Shown here: positions 1 through 7,082 of the stretch, one piece after another
How the letters are laid out: the number at the start of each line of letters is the position of its first letter
Position numbering within the stretch: the first letter of the stretch is position 1
Assembly (NCBI GenBank): GCA_035575035.1
Contig: DATLYH010000350.1
Coordinates: forward strand, 1 to 13,205
DNA length: 13,205 bases
Source of the DNA: DATLYH01 sp035575035
GTDB lineage: Bacteria > Planctomycetota > Planctomycetia > Gemmatales > Gemmataceae
Direction of reading: 5' to 3'
The notes under the pieces: generated by a model
Told to the model about the DNA's origin: nothing
What the model saw: only the letters and a program-made list of their open reading frames with translations
Database searches by the model: none
Made by a program: the position numbers and the translations under genes

Positions 1-277
1 CTGCCGTTTGCGGAGAGCACGGATTTCGCCCCAACATCGGCAGATTTCTGGAGACGACTCGATGACGGTGTAGCGATCCAGGAGCCGGAACATACGCCGG
101 AAGCGTTTGTCACTCCAGTTCCTCCGATAAGCTCCCTCGTAGAGTTCTCCGACTGTCATGAAACTGATAAACACCTGATGGCCATGCAACAAAGGGCGGT
201 AAACGCTCCGCCAAAGGCCGGTTGTCCATCAAGAAGGACACGACATTGGTGTCAAGAAGTCGAGGTTCACTTTCCAC
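1..277 (-). pseudogene. VapC-type PIN-domain toxin, frameshifted and cut by the window edge
   Basis: The N-terminus reads RLLDTNVVSFLMDNRPLAE from a GTG at 277, the usual opening of a PIN ribonuclease with its first catalytic aspartate in LLDTN. At about position 205 the reading frame shifts by one base: an extra C follows the codons for AE. The family-like sequence then resumes in the next frame as YRPLLHGHQVFISFMTV, followed by GELYEGAYRRNW (a second acidic residue), and stays open to position 1. In the original frame translation ends at 110. The gene overlaps the stop of the antitoxin-like gene by 11 bases, the coupling typical of toxin-antitoxin pairs. PIN toxins of this class cleave RNA. 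As written, the toxin would be inactive. A sequencing or assembly indel could give the same picture. The last acidic residues lie outside the window. Confidence 0.72.
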
Positions 278-542
278 GGTTTTGCCGCCGGCGCTCCGCG
301 ATGCCTGCGAAGAATTCTTCACGCTCCTTGTGACTCCGGAATAGCTTCTTCCCTAGTTCAATCATTCGTTTGAAGTCCTCCTCCGTCCACGGCCGAAGTT
401 CGACACCCTGCTCCCGAGCTAGTTCCTCAATGCTCTTCGTACCAGCATGGACGATGCTTTGGTAAGTTGCTCGGTAGGTTGGCCGCGGTTTCTTCGTCCG
501 CTTTGGCTTGCCGTTCGCCTTGGCATTCCGGTTCTTCGCCAT
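267..542 (-). CDS. Antitoxin-like small protein upstream of the PIN toxin
   Basis: This 91-residue protein has a very basic N-terminus (about residues 1-25, rich in Lys, Arg and Asn), then a helical part containing SIEELAREQGV at about residues 37-47, a stretch seen in small proteins encoded just before PIN toxins, and a charged C-terminus ending in RRRQNRGK. A strong Shine-Dalgarno, AAAGGAGG, lies about four bases before the ATG. The stop codon overlaps the GTG start of the PIN gene. By position and size it is most likely the antitoxin that neutralises the toxin and may bind the operon promoter, but I recognise no named DNA-binding domain. The alternative is a simple hypothetical protein. 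Because the downstream toxin is frameshifted, this gene may be a leftover. Confidence 0.6.
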   Translation of the reverse strand: MAKNRNAKANGKPKRTKKPRPTYRATYQSIVHAGTKSIEELAREQGVELRPWTEEDFKRMIELGKKLFRSHKEREEFFAGIAERRRQNRGK

Positions 543-558
543 GCCCCCTCCTTTCTGG

Positions 559-575
559 TCAGAACAGCTCCTTGA
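559..575. repeat. 17-bp direct repeat, left copy
   Basis: TCAGAACAGCTCCTTGA here is identical to 872-888, where it encodes the last residues (KELF and stop) of the DUF1501 protein. The copies start 313 bases apart and enclose the nucleotidyltransferase fragment. In this copy the minus strand also reads KELF-stop at the end of a nine-codon frame, so it looks like a duplicated gene end. Confidence 0.75.
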
Positions 576-583
576 GCCTGTTC
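562..583. other. Short hairpin downstream of the nucleotidyltransferase fragment
   Basis: GAACAGCTC and GAGCCTGTTC pair through nine bases with one bulged C and a CTT loop. No T-run follows on either strand, so it is not a standard intrinsic terminator. Half of the stem is the 17-bp repeat, so the structure may have arisen by the same rearrangement. It lies just before the antitoxin ribosome-binding site. Confidence 0.35.
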
Positions 584-584
584 C

Positions 585-878
585 TCATTGCCTGGCCTCG
601 TATTCATCCTCGCGCTGCTTTTCCTCCAGACATTCGATGAAGTCCTGATGCACGGCCGGATGCAGGTTCGCCAAGAATGACTCGTCGAGGTTGTGAGCGC
701 GAATCAGGTTAACCACATCGGCGAAGTCTTGATGACCCCGGGCAGCCAGTTTCAACTGGATCAGGGTGGCTCGATCCACGAAGCAAATGGACTCGGTGAC
801 TTCGCAAACGTCACGGGGGTCCGGGTAGGCGATCGGCCCCGGCTTGCTGCTACCGAGGAATAGCCCTGTGATCAGAAC
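585..878 (-). pseudogene. C-terminal fragment of a nucleotidyltransferase-like protein
   Basis: The open frame reads VLITGLFLGSSKPGPIAYPD, then a segment with SICFVDRATLIQLKLAARGH and QDFADVVNLIRAHNLDE, ending EYEARQ. The order 'PGPIAYPDP...V..FVDRATLIQLKLAAR..DFADVVNLI' matches the C-terminal half of small nucleotidyltransferase-fold proteins (AbiEii-like or unnamed substrate-binding types), as I recall them. No ATG, GTG or TTG precedes the GTG at 779 in this frame, although family-like sequence clearly extends 33 codons upstream of it. The catalytic N-terminal half is absent: the homology stops at the 3' end of the DUF1501 gene. I therefore call a 5'-truncated remnant rather than a 64-residue gene. 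Its stop overlaps a nine-codon ATG frame ending in KELF, which belongs to the 17-bp repeat. Confidence 0.6.
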
Positions 879-888
879 AGCTCCTTGA
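872..888. repeat. 17-bp direct repeat, right copy (inside the DUF1501 3' end)
   Basis: Identical to 559-575. It contains the stop codon and the last codons of the DUF1501 gene. It is also where the nucleotidyltransferase-like homology begins in another frame, so it marks the junction between the two sequences. Confidence 0.75.
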
Positions 889-2242
889 TCGGCTGCACGG
901 CGTAATCGACCAGCGGCAGCGGCCGGTTCTGCGGGCCCGGCAACTCATGATGCGGGTCGAGGCCTAGTCCCTGATAGATCGTCGCCGCCACCTCCGCCGG
1001 CGTCACCGGCCGTGTCTTCGGCACGTAGCCCAGTTCATCTGATTCGCCGACCACCCGGCCGCCCTTGATCGGACCGCCGCCGATCAGAATCGTCCAGACG
1101 CCGGGATGATGGTCGCGGCCGCCCGCCGGATTGATCTTCGGTGTTCGGCCGAACTCTCCCATCGCCGTCACGATGGTCGTCGCCAGCAAGCCGCGCTCGT
1201 GCAGGTCTTCCAACAGTGCGCTGAAGGCCTGGTCGAAATCCGGCGCCACTACCCGAGCCATCTCCGAAATGTCGGTGAACGGCCGCGAGCCATGGATGTC
1301 CCAGGTGATCTCGTCGAAGACCGTCTCGAACATGTTGACCGTCACGAAGCGGACGCCGCGCTCGATCAGTCGGCGGGCCAGCAGGCAACTCTGGCCGAAG
1401 CGCGTCCGGCCGTAGCGGTCACGGGTAGCGGCCGGCTCCTTGTCCAGGGCAAACGCCTCGCGGGCCTGCGGGCTCGACATCAGCCGGTAGGCCAGGTCGA
1501 AACTTTCATCGAGCTGACGGGCCTGGGGGCTCTTCTCGAAAGCGGCCAAAGCGGCCTCGACTGCGTCGCGCAGCTTCTGCCGTCGCTCCGCCCGGATGGC
1601 CGAGACATAGTCCGGCGGCAGCAGGTCGGGCACCTTGAACTTGGGATCGGATGGGTCGGCGTTGAGGATGAACGGGTCGTACTGCTTGCCGAGGTAGCCG
1701 GCGTTCTGGCCATGGGGGAGATTGCCGCCGGTCCGGCCGATGGGCCGAGGAAGCAGCACGTGGGCCGGCACCTCGCCGCGCTGCCCCTTGAGGTAGCCGA
1801 GCACGCAGCCGCAGTGCGGATGCTCGATGCCGCCGGTGAACAGCCGCCCGGTCTGCATCAGCTGGTGGCCGGTGTCATGGACGGCGGTGGCGGTGTGGTA
1901 GACGGTGCGGATCAGCGAGTACTTGTCGGCGTGCTTGGCCATCTTGGGGAAGATCTCGCTGACCTGGATGCCGGGCACGTTGGTGGCAATGGGGCGGAAG
2001 GGCCCGCGGATTTCCTCGGGAGCGTTGGGCTTGGGATCCCAGGTGTCGATGTGGCTGGGGCCGCCGACCAGGAAGAGCATGATGCAGTTGATGTCCCGGT
2101 CCCGGACGGCGCCGGCCGCCTTCTGGGCCATCCAGCCGGGCAGGGTCAGCCCGAGCGTGCTGATCGCGCCGGCATGGAGGAAGTCCCGCCGGGTCAGACC
2201 GTCACAGAACGAGACAGAACGTTCGGCATCGAGTCGGAGCAT
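872..2242 (-). CDS. DUF1501 family protein with Tat-type leader
   Basis: A 456-residue protein. The N-terminus carries TRRDFLHAG (twin arginines at 18-19) followed by a hydrophobic stretch and an Ala-rich end, a twin-arginine-type export or anchoring signal. The body matches the planctomycete DUF1501 family, related to the alkaline phosphatase/sulfatase fold: an early MLFLVGGPSHIDTWDPKP segment, a middle helical part, and a late MGEFGRTPKIN segment followed by GGRDHHPGVW (D377, H378, H379), the family's most conserved block and a plausible metal site. The length is normal for the family. The biochemical role is not established. Members are abundant in Planctomycetota and usually sit beside DUF1549/DUF1553 cytochrome-like genes; none is visible here, so this copy is solitary. 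The ATG is preceded by GAGAGG at a good distance. The last 17 bases are duplicated at 559-575. Confidence 0.9.
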   Translation of the reverse strand: MLRLDAERSVSFCDGLTRRDFLHAGAISTLGLTLPGWMAQKAAGAVRDRDINCIMLFLVGGPSHIDTWDPKPNAPEEIRGPFRPIATNVPGIQVSEIFPKMAKHADKYSLIRTVYHTATAVHDTGHQLMQTGRLFTGGIEHPHCGCVLGYLKGQRGEVPAHVLLPRPIGRTGGNLPHGQNAGYLGKQYDPFILNADPSDPKFKVPDLLPPDYVSAIRAERRQKLRDAVEAALAAFEKSPQARQLDESFDLAYRLMSSPQAREAFALDKEPAATRDRYGRTRFGQSCLLARRLIERGVRFVTVNMFETVFDEITWDIHGSRPFTDISEMARVVAPDFDQAFSALLEDLHERGLLATTIVTAMGEFGRTPKINPAGGRDHHPGVWTILIGGGPIKGGRVVGESDELGYVPKTRPVTPAEVAATIYQGLGLDPHHELPGPQNRPLPLVDYAVQPIKELF

Positions 2243-2310
2243 GGCAGAACCTCTCTTGGGGGCGGGAACGAAAGCCGAGACTACGACGACAACCTGGCTA
2301 GAATATTGAG

Positions 2311-2337
2311 GTTATACGGCACCACCAGCAGGGTCAA
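2311..2337 (-). promoter_or_regulatory. Possible promoter for the DUF1501 gene
   Basis: In the 125-base gap downstream of sbcC the minus strand has TTGACC, then 15 bases, then TATAAC, ending about 70 bases before the DUF1501 ATG. Both hexamers resemble the housekeeping consensus, but the spacer is short. A run of five T's on the minus strand sits just before it (about 2340-2344), after sbcC, without a convincing stem. Confidence 0.35.
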
Positions 2338-2367
2338 CGAAAAAGGGGGCCACCCAAACGGCAAGGC

Positions 2368-5300
2368 TCAACGCTGGAAGCGTGTCACGCGCGTGGCACC
2401 GTTGGCCAGCTCGAAGCGATAGCCGTCGGCGAAGGCGTCGGCGAACTCCTCCTGGTGCGACACCAGCAGAATACAGCGCAGATGGCCGCGCAGGTTTTGC
2501 AGCTCCTGGATCATCGCCTGCCGGCCCTCCTTGTCCAGGCAGCCGAAGCCTTCGTCGATGATCACCGATTCGATCGGCCGGTGCTGCCGGCTGGCGTACT
2601 GGCCAATGCCCAGCGCCAGGCTGACCGCCACGCGGAACTTCTGACTGCCGCTCAGGAAGGCGACGTTGATCGGCTTCTCGCCGGTGATGCGGTTGTACGC
2701 TTCCAATTCCAGCGCCTTGGCGGTGTTCCCCTCGCCGCCTGCCTCACCGCATAGCCGCAGGTAGAGCTGGCCGCCCGACAGCCGGTCGAGCACGGCATTG
2801 GCATGATCGACCACCTGCCGCTCCGCCTGGCGGACCAGGTGCAGCTGGAGCCGATCGCGCCCCAGTAGCTCGGCCAGCAGCTTGGCGTAGGTCAATTCTT
2901 TCTCCGCTTGGAGCAATTCCTCTTGCAGCTGCTGGCGCTGCTGCTGGTAGCTTTCGAGCTGAGCCTTGTGCTGCCGGGCCCGGACCAGCTCATCGTCGCG
3001 CTCCCGCTGGGCCCGCCGCGCCTGTTGCAACGCGGCCTGGACCGCGGCCGGTTCCTGCCGCGCCTCGGGCGGGAACCGGTCCTGCTCCTTCTCCAGGGCG
3101 GCCAAGTCCTGGCACAGCGTCTCCAAGCCGGCGCGGGCCTGCTGGAGTTGTCGGCCGCGCTCGTCGGTTCCCTTTGCTTCCAAGCTTTTTTTCTCCCCCT
3201 GCCAGGCAAACAACTCCTTCATGGCGGCGTGCTCGGCCTCCTTCTGCCAGGCCGGCGGCAGCTCGCGCAGGGTCCGGTTGAGCGTCTGCTGACAGTGTTG
3301 CCGAGTCGCCTCCTCGGTGCTCAGCCGGCCATTGACCTCCGCTATCTGCTGCTGCACCTGCTCGCGTTCCTTCGTCAGCCGGTCGATCTGCTTCTGCGCC
3401 TCGGCAGCCTCGGCCCGGCGCGCCTTCAGGGACTGGTCTAGCGCCTGTTCCTCCGCCTCCAGGCGCACGTGGTCCTTCCGCACCGCTTGCGGGTCGGCTG
3501 GCAATTCCGCCTGCAGCCGGGCCAGGCTCGCAGCAACGGCTGCCTCCTGCGCCTTCAAGGTATGCCACCGCTGGACTACCGCGGCCGCTTCCTGCAAGCG
3601 CTGGCGGGCGGCGGACAGTCCCGCGGCCTGCTGCCGCAGGGCGGACAGATCGGCCGGGCTGGGGAAGGTTGTCTCCAACCAGTCGGCCGGCGGTGTCGGG
3701 CTGACCTGGCTGCGGAACGGCTCAGCCAGCTCGGCGTAAACCTGGGCGCAGTCGCGCTCAAGCCGGCCGATGTCAGCCTGGGCCTGCTCGGCCTGGCGGC
3801 GGTGCTCGCGGTACTCCTCGCGGGCAGCCTGAAACTGTTGCTCCAACTCGGTGAGCTGCGCACGCAATTCCTGCTCGCGCTTCTGGGCGGCCTGCTGGGC
3901 GGCAATGGCGGCGCGGTAGTCGGCCTCGGCTCGGGCAACTTCCTTCTCACGGCGGCGCTTCTCGTCGCGGAGGTGGCCCTCGGTCAGCGGCTGGCCACAG
4001 TGCCGACAGACCTTCGCGCCTTGCAAGTTGGTGATCTCCGCGAAGTCCTCCTGGGCTTGCTCCCAGAGCGTCCGCAAGCGTGTGGCTTCGTCGGTCGCCT
4101 GCCGCAATGCTCGCATCGCCTCCTCGACCTCTGGCTTGAGGCGATCGACCTTGGCGGCCAGCTGCTCGCCCTTCTGCTGGACGGTTTGGCGGGCCTGGGC
4201 CGCTTCGCGCTCCCGGACCCGGGCGTGCCGCAGTTCCTCGCGCTGGCTTTGCAGTCGGGTCAAGTGCGGCACTGCCTGGGCCAGAGCCGTCAGCCGGTCG
4301 CAGGTCTCCTGGGCCAGGCGCACCGCCGCCTCCGGATCGGCCGGCAACCGGGCCAGTTCCTCTTGCAGCCGGGTTCGGTCAGCCTGCTGCCGCTCGTACT
4401 CCTTCAATTTCTCCAGAAGGCCAGTCGCCTTGCGGAAGCGCTCGGCCACGTCGCGGTGCCTCTGCTCATCGGCGGCAATGTGCCGCTCCAGTGAGGTCCG
4501 CTTCTGCCGGGTCTGCTCGAGGGCGTGGTCCTTCTCCAGGAACAGCGCCTCCAGCCGCTGCTTCTGCTTGAGCAACTCGCCGGTCTTGGCCTCCGACTCG
4601 TGGATCTGTCCGCGCTGCTCGATAACGGTTTGCAGCCGCGGCAAGACCTCGCGCAGTTCTTGAAGGCGAGTGACGGCTTGCTCAATGTCGGCAGCATTGG
4701 CGAGCAGTTGCTGAGCCTGCTGCCAGCGCTGCCGGGCGACGGCCAGCCGGCCTTGCAGCTCGCCCCACTGGCGGGCCTGGAATTCCAGCTCTTGCAGCCG
4801 CTCGACCTCCTTCTGCGCCTGCTGTCGGGCTGCCTCGGCCGACGCGATCTGCTCGTCGGCCTCGACCAGGCTAAGCGCGGTCACCTCGGGCAATGCGGCC
4901 AGCCGGTCGTGTAGGTTGGCCACGTGCGCCTCCTGCTTCTTGCGCTGCTCGTCGGCCCGCTTGTGGAGCTTCTCATAGCGCTCCAGGTCCACGATGCTTG
5001 CCAGCACCTCGAACCGTCCCTTGGCGGTCGAGTCGAGCAGTTTCTCGGCCTTCCCTTGCAGCAGCAGGATCGATGAGGTGAATGTCTCATAGGTCAGGCC
5101 GATGTTGTCGCGCACCCAGGCGTCATAGTCGGCCTTGCGGCTGGTTCCCTCGATGGGGACCCAGCCCTTCTGGCCGTTGTCTGCCGTCTCGGACCGGCGG
5201 TAGATCATCTGCGTGCCGGTGGCGCCCCCCTTGGCGGTACGCTGGAGTGTCCGCCGGACCAGGTAAGGCTGGCCGTCGAGGGTGAACTCGAACTCAACGG

Positions 5301-5514
5301 CCAGCCGGTCGCAGTCCTTGTTGATCAACTCGTGGGCGTGCTGGCTGCCGCCGCGGTGATGACCAAACAGGGCATAGGTGACGGCGTCGAAGATGCTCGA
5401 CTTGCCGCTGCCGTTGATCCCGGCCAGCATCCACAACGACGCGCCGTCGAAACAGATTTCCTGCTCATCCTTGTAGCAAAGAAACCCCTTCAGCTTGATT
5501 CGCTGTGGGATCAT
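2368..5514 (-). CDS. sbcC: Exonuclease subunit SbcC (Rad50-like ATPase)
   Basis: A 1048-residue SMC/Rad50-type ATPase, the partner of SbcD in the complex that resects DNA ends and cuts hairpins and palindromes. The Walker A motif is GINGSGKS at 32-39. A long heptad-rich coiled coil (about 180-500) leads to the zinc hook CRHC (C503, C506). A returning coiled coil (about 520-890) leads to the ABC signature FLSGSQKFRVAVSLALGI (LSGS at 954-957) and Walker B VIIDEGFGCLD (D987, E988). All elements are present, so it should be active. The start follows from the ATGA overlap with the sbcD stop, which indicates translational coupling. No clear terminator follows. The many long plus-strand open frames opposite this gene come from its GC-rich codon use. 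Confidence 0.96.
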   Translation of the reverse strand: MIPQRIKLKGFLCYKDEQEICFDGASLWMLAGINGSGKSSIFDAVTYALFGHHRGGSQHAHELINKDCDRLAVEFEFTLDGQPYLVRRTLQRTAKGGATGTQMIYRRSETADNGQKGWVPIEGTSRKADYDAWVRDNIGLTYETFTSSILLLQGKAEKLLDSTAKGRFEVLASIVDLERYEKLHKRADEQRKKQEAHVANLHDRLAALPEVTALSLVEADEQIASAEAARQQAQKEVERLQELEFQARQWGELQGRLAVARQRWQQAQQLLANAADIEQAVTRLQELREVLPRLQTVIEQRGQIHESEAKTGELLKQKQRLEALFLEKDHALEQTRQKRTSLERHIAADEQRHRDVAERFRKATGLLEKLKEYERQQADRTRLQEELARLPADPEAAVRLAQETCDRLTALAQAVPHLTRLQSQREELRHARVREREAAQARQTVQQKGEQLAAKVDRLKPEVEEAMRALRQATDEATRLRTLWEQAQEDFAEITNLQGAKVCRHCGQPLTEGHLRDEKRRREKEVARAEADYRAAIAAQQAAQKREQELRAQLTELEQQFQAAREEYREHRRQAEQAQADIGRLERDCAQVYAELAEPFRSQVSPTPPADWLETTFPSPADLSALRQQAAGLSAARQRLQEAAAVVQRWHTLKAQEAAVAASLARLQAELPADPQAVRKDHVRLEAEEQALDQSLKARRAEAAEAQKQIDRLTKEREQVQQQIAEVNGRLSTEEATRQHCQQTLNRTLRELPPAWQKEAEHAAMKELFAWQGEKKSLEAKGTDERGRQLQQARAGLETLCQDLAALEKEQDRFPPEARQEPAAVQAALQQARRAQRERDDELVRARQHKAQLESYQQQRQQLQEELLQAEKELTYAKLLAELLGRDRLQLHLVRQAERQVVDHANAVLDRLSGGQLYLRLCGEAGGEGNTAKALELEAYNRITGEKPINVAFLSGSQKFRVAVSLALGIGQYASRQHRPIESVIIDEGFGCLDKEGRQAMIQELQNLRGHLRCILLVSHQEEFADAFADGYRFELANGATRVTRFQR

Positions 5515-6746
5515 GCTCCCACCTCCTTCATCAGCGCCTCGGCCCGGGCCAGGATGGCGTCCCGGTCGGCTTCTGGATAGTTCATCAGCTCATGCCGGAG
5601 GTAGTCGCGCACAGTGTCTTCGAAGCTCTTGGCCTGGTGTGCGCCCGGCGGGGACAGCTCCGGTCCCAGCGCCCCGATTTCGGCCCAGCTACGCGCATAC
5701 CAGCGTGGGAAGATGTCCTCCAACTCCCGCAGCGCCTCTTCCAGATTATCAACACCGGCGGTGTAACGGATCTCGATCTTCACCAGGTCGCGGCGGGCAT
5801 CGGGATACTGCTCGCGCAGCTGTCGTAGCCCCTCCCGCAGGGGAGTGTGCAGCTCGACGGCGTAAATGGGCGTCGCCTCGATCGGCAGGAAGACCGGCTC
5901 GCCGCGTAGCCCTTCGCGGGGATCGATCTCCAACAGGACCACCCCCTTGTCGTCGCGGCGCTCGCCAAGGTCGAGCCGCTCGATGCTGCCGGAGTAGCGC
6001 ACGTGCGGCATTCCCCGCAACATCTGCGGTTGGTGGACATGCCCCAGGGCAACGTAAGCCAGGCCGGTCGGCAGGTCGTTCTCGTCGAAGATGATGCTCT
6101 CCTGCTCGCTAATGCGGAAGAGGGTCGGCAGGGTGGCCCCCTGAACGTGGATATGGGCAGCCAGCACCGTCGGCAGTTCGTGGGAGTAGCGCGAGTCTTC
6201 CTGGATTTCGCGCAGTCTGCGGGCGTAGGCAATCTGGAGATGGCGGTTCTTCTCTTCCAGACTGCCGTACTTCTGCGCCTCTGCGTCGCGCAGGTAGCGC
6301 GTCGGGGTGGGGTACGGCATCAGGATGAACTGGACCTCCCGGCCGTCGCGGTCGGCCAGGCGGAGGAAGGTGGGATTGGTGGCCAGGTAGAGTCGGCCGC
6401 TGGGCCGGCAGTCGCCCTCCCGGTCGGTGGCCGGGGCCGCCAGCTTCATCACCAGACCGAGCGTCTGGCAGAAGTTTTCGTTGTCGTGGTTGCCGGTGAT
6501 GGCCAGGATGGTTCCCCCGTTCAACAGGAACGGTTCGAAGACCTCCTGGAGGTGTTCGATGGAAGCGCGGAGGTTGTCGGGCCGGCTCAGCTCGCTGAAC
6601 AGGTCGCCGGCGATGAGCAGGACATCGACCCGGTGCTCATCGCAGTAGCGGGCGACGCGCTCGACGGCGCGGCGCAGGTCATCGGTGCGGTCGATCCGGC
6701 CCAGCCGGTCGCCCAGGTGCCAGTCGGCCGTATGGAGGATTTTCAT
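5511..6746 (-). CDS. sbcD: Exonuclease subunit SbcD (Mre11-like nuclease)
   Basis: A 411-residue calcineurin-type metallophosphoesterase forming the nuclease half of SbcCD. The metal-binding motifs appear in the family order: ADWHLG (D8, H10), AGDLF (D48), GNHDN (N86, H87, D88), AAHIHVQG (H198, H200) and GHVHQP (H236, H238). The remainder is the capping and SbcC-binding C-terminal region. It is the first gene of the operon, with sbcC following by a four-base overlap. The ATG directly precedes the KILHTADWHLG core, so no later start is possible. I see no good Shine-Dalgarno before it, so initiation may be weak or the leader short. Its promoter must lie in the spacer shared with the divergent ferritin-like gene, but I could not identify it. 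Confidence 0.95.
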   Translation of the reverse strand: MKILHTADWHLGDRLGRIDRTDDLRRAVERVARYCDEHRVDVLLIAGDLFSELSRPDNLRASIEHLQEVFEPFLLNGGTILAITGNHDNENFCQTLGLVMKLAAPATDREGDCRPSGRLYLATNPTFLRLADRDGREVQFILMPYPTPTRYLRDAEAQKYGSLEEKNRHLQIAYARRLREIQEDSRYSHELPTVLAAHIHVQGATLPTLFRISEQESIIFDENDLPTGLAYVALGHVHQPQMLRGMPHVRYSGSIERLDLGERRDDKGVVLLEIDPREGLRGEPVFLPIEATPIYAVELHTPLREGLRQLREQYPDARRDLVKIEIRYTAGVDNLEEALRELEDIFPRWYARSWAEIGALGPELSPPGAHQAKSFEDTVRDYLRHELMNYPEADRDAILARAEALMKEVGA

Positions 6747-6880
6747 GGCTATGGTAATTGTGCCGGAGAATGGGACTTACGTCGAGGTCAGCAGGGTGAA
6801 TGCAAGTGGAGTCCGGCGCAGGATTAGCAGCATGACCCGCGAAATCGGGAGAAATGGGTTACTGCCCGTTGATAACTTCA

Positions 6881-6919
6881 GCCGACGACTTGCAAGTTCG
6901 GCTACCCTCGTAGCCGAGG
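6881..6919. other. Overlapping, mutually exclusive hairpins
   Basis: Three stems share bases. GCCGACGACTTG pairs with CAAGTTCGGC (6881-6902; ten pairs with a two-base bulge, centred on the 10-bp palindrome ACTTGCAAGT at 6888-6897). GGCTAC pairs with GTAGCC (6900-6915, four-base loop). CCTCG pairs with CGAGG (6906-6919, four-base loop). The second and third cannot form together, and the first and second share two to three bases. No T-tract follows, so a simple terminator is not supported. It could be an operator or a switchable leader. Confidence 0.45.
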
Positions 6920-7020
6920 TCTTTACTTCACCGTCCACGCCGCCATCTCCTACTCAGGAAAACCTCTCCTCCCCAGGTCTCAACGCTGTCCCGTTGGTGT
7001 CGGTGCCGGTAGGCAGCGGG

Positions 7021-7026
7021 TATAAT
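7021..7026 (+). promoter_or_regulatory. Consensus -10 box (TATAAT) for the ferritin-like gene
   Basis: An exact TATAAT in otherwise GC-rich DNA predicts transcription starting at about 7033, giving a leader of about 50 bases to the ATG at 7083. No good -35 hexamer stands 16-18 bases upstream (TTGGTG at 6994-6999 is 21 bases away), so an activator or a -10-dominated promoter is likely. Confidence 0.55.
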
Positions 7027-7082
7027 AAGCTTTGACTTCCGATGGACCCTCCTCCTGCATCCCGGCAACGTGGAGACGGCCC

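Larger units (their letters stand above)
6747..7082. other. 336-bp divergent intergenic region
   Basis: No convincing gene is seen here; the open frames that enter it are short and have no recognisable content. It must hold the promoters of sbcDC (leftward) and of the ferritin-like gene (rightward). Recognisable elements are the overlapping hairpins at 6881-6919, a perfect TATAAT at 7021-7026, and a GGAG ribosome-binding site at 7072-7075. I found no tRNA or known riboswitch pattern. Confidence 0.6.

Noticed and set aside
559..588. Nine-codon frame (MRNRLKELF) overlapping the end of the nucleotidyltransferase fragment
   Set aside because: It is too short, and its second half is the duplicated 3' end of the DUF1501 gene, so it is probably a rearrangement product.
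2338..2367. Terminator after sbcC (five T's on the minus strand)
   Set aside because: The preceding GGG-TGG-CCC stem is only three pairs, so the sequence does not support a terminator call.
1106..2422. Long plus-strand open frame of 438 codons opposite the DUF1501 gene
   Set aside because: It is the antisense of a well-supported gene in GC-rich DNA. Its composition is unspecific and it shows no domain motif.
3469..4494. Plus-strand open frames of 341 and 211 codons opposite sbcC
   Set aside because: The Leu/Gly/Gln- and Ser/Arg/Cys-rich products are the expected mirror of the coiled-coil codons. They carry no motif and no convincing start.
7032..7082. TTG start 51 bases upstream for the ferritin-like gene
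   Set aside because: It coincides with the transcription start predicted from TATAAT. The added residues look random, and the ATG at 7083 has a GGAG at the right distance.
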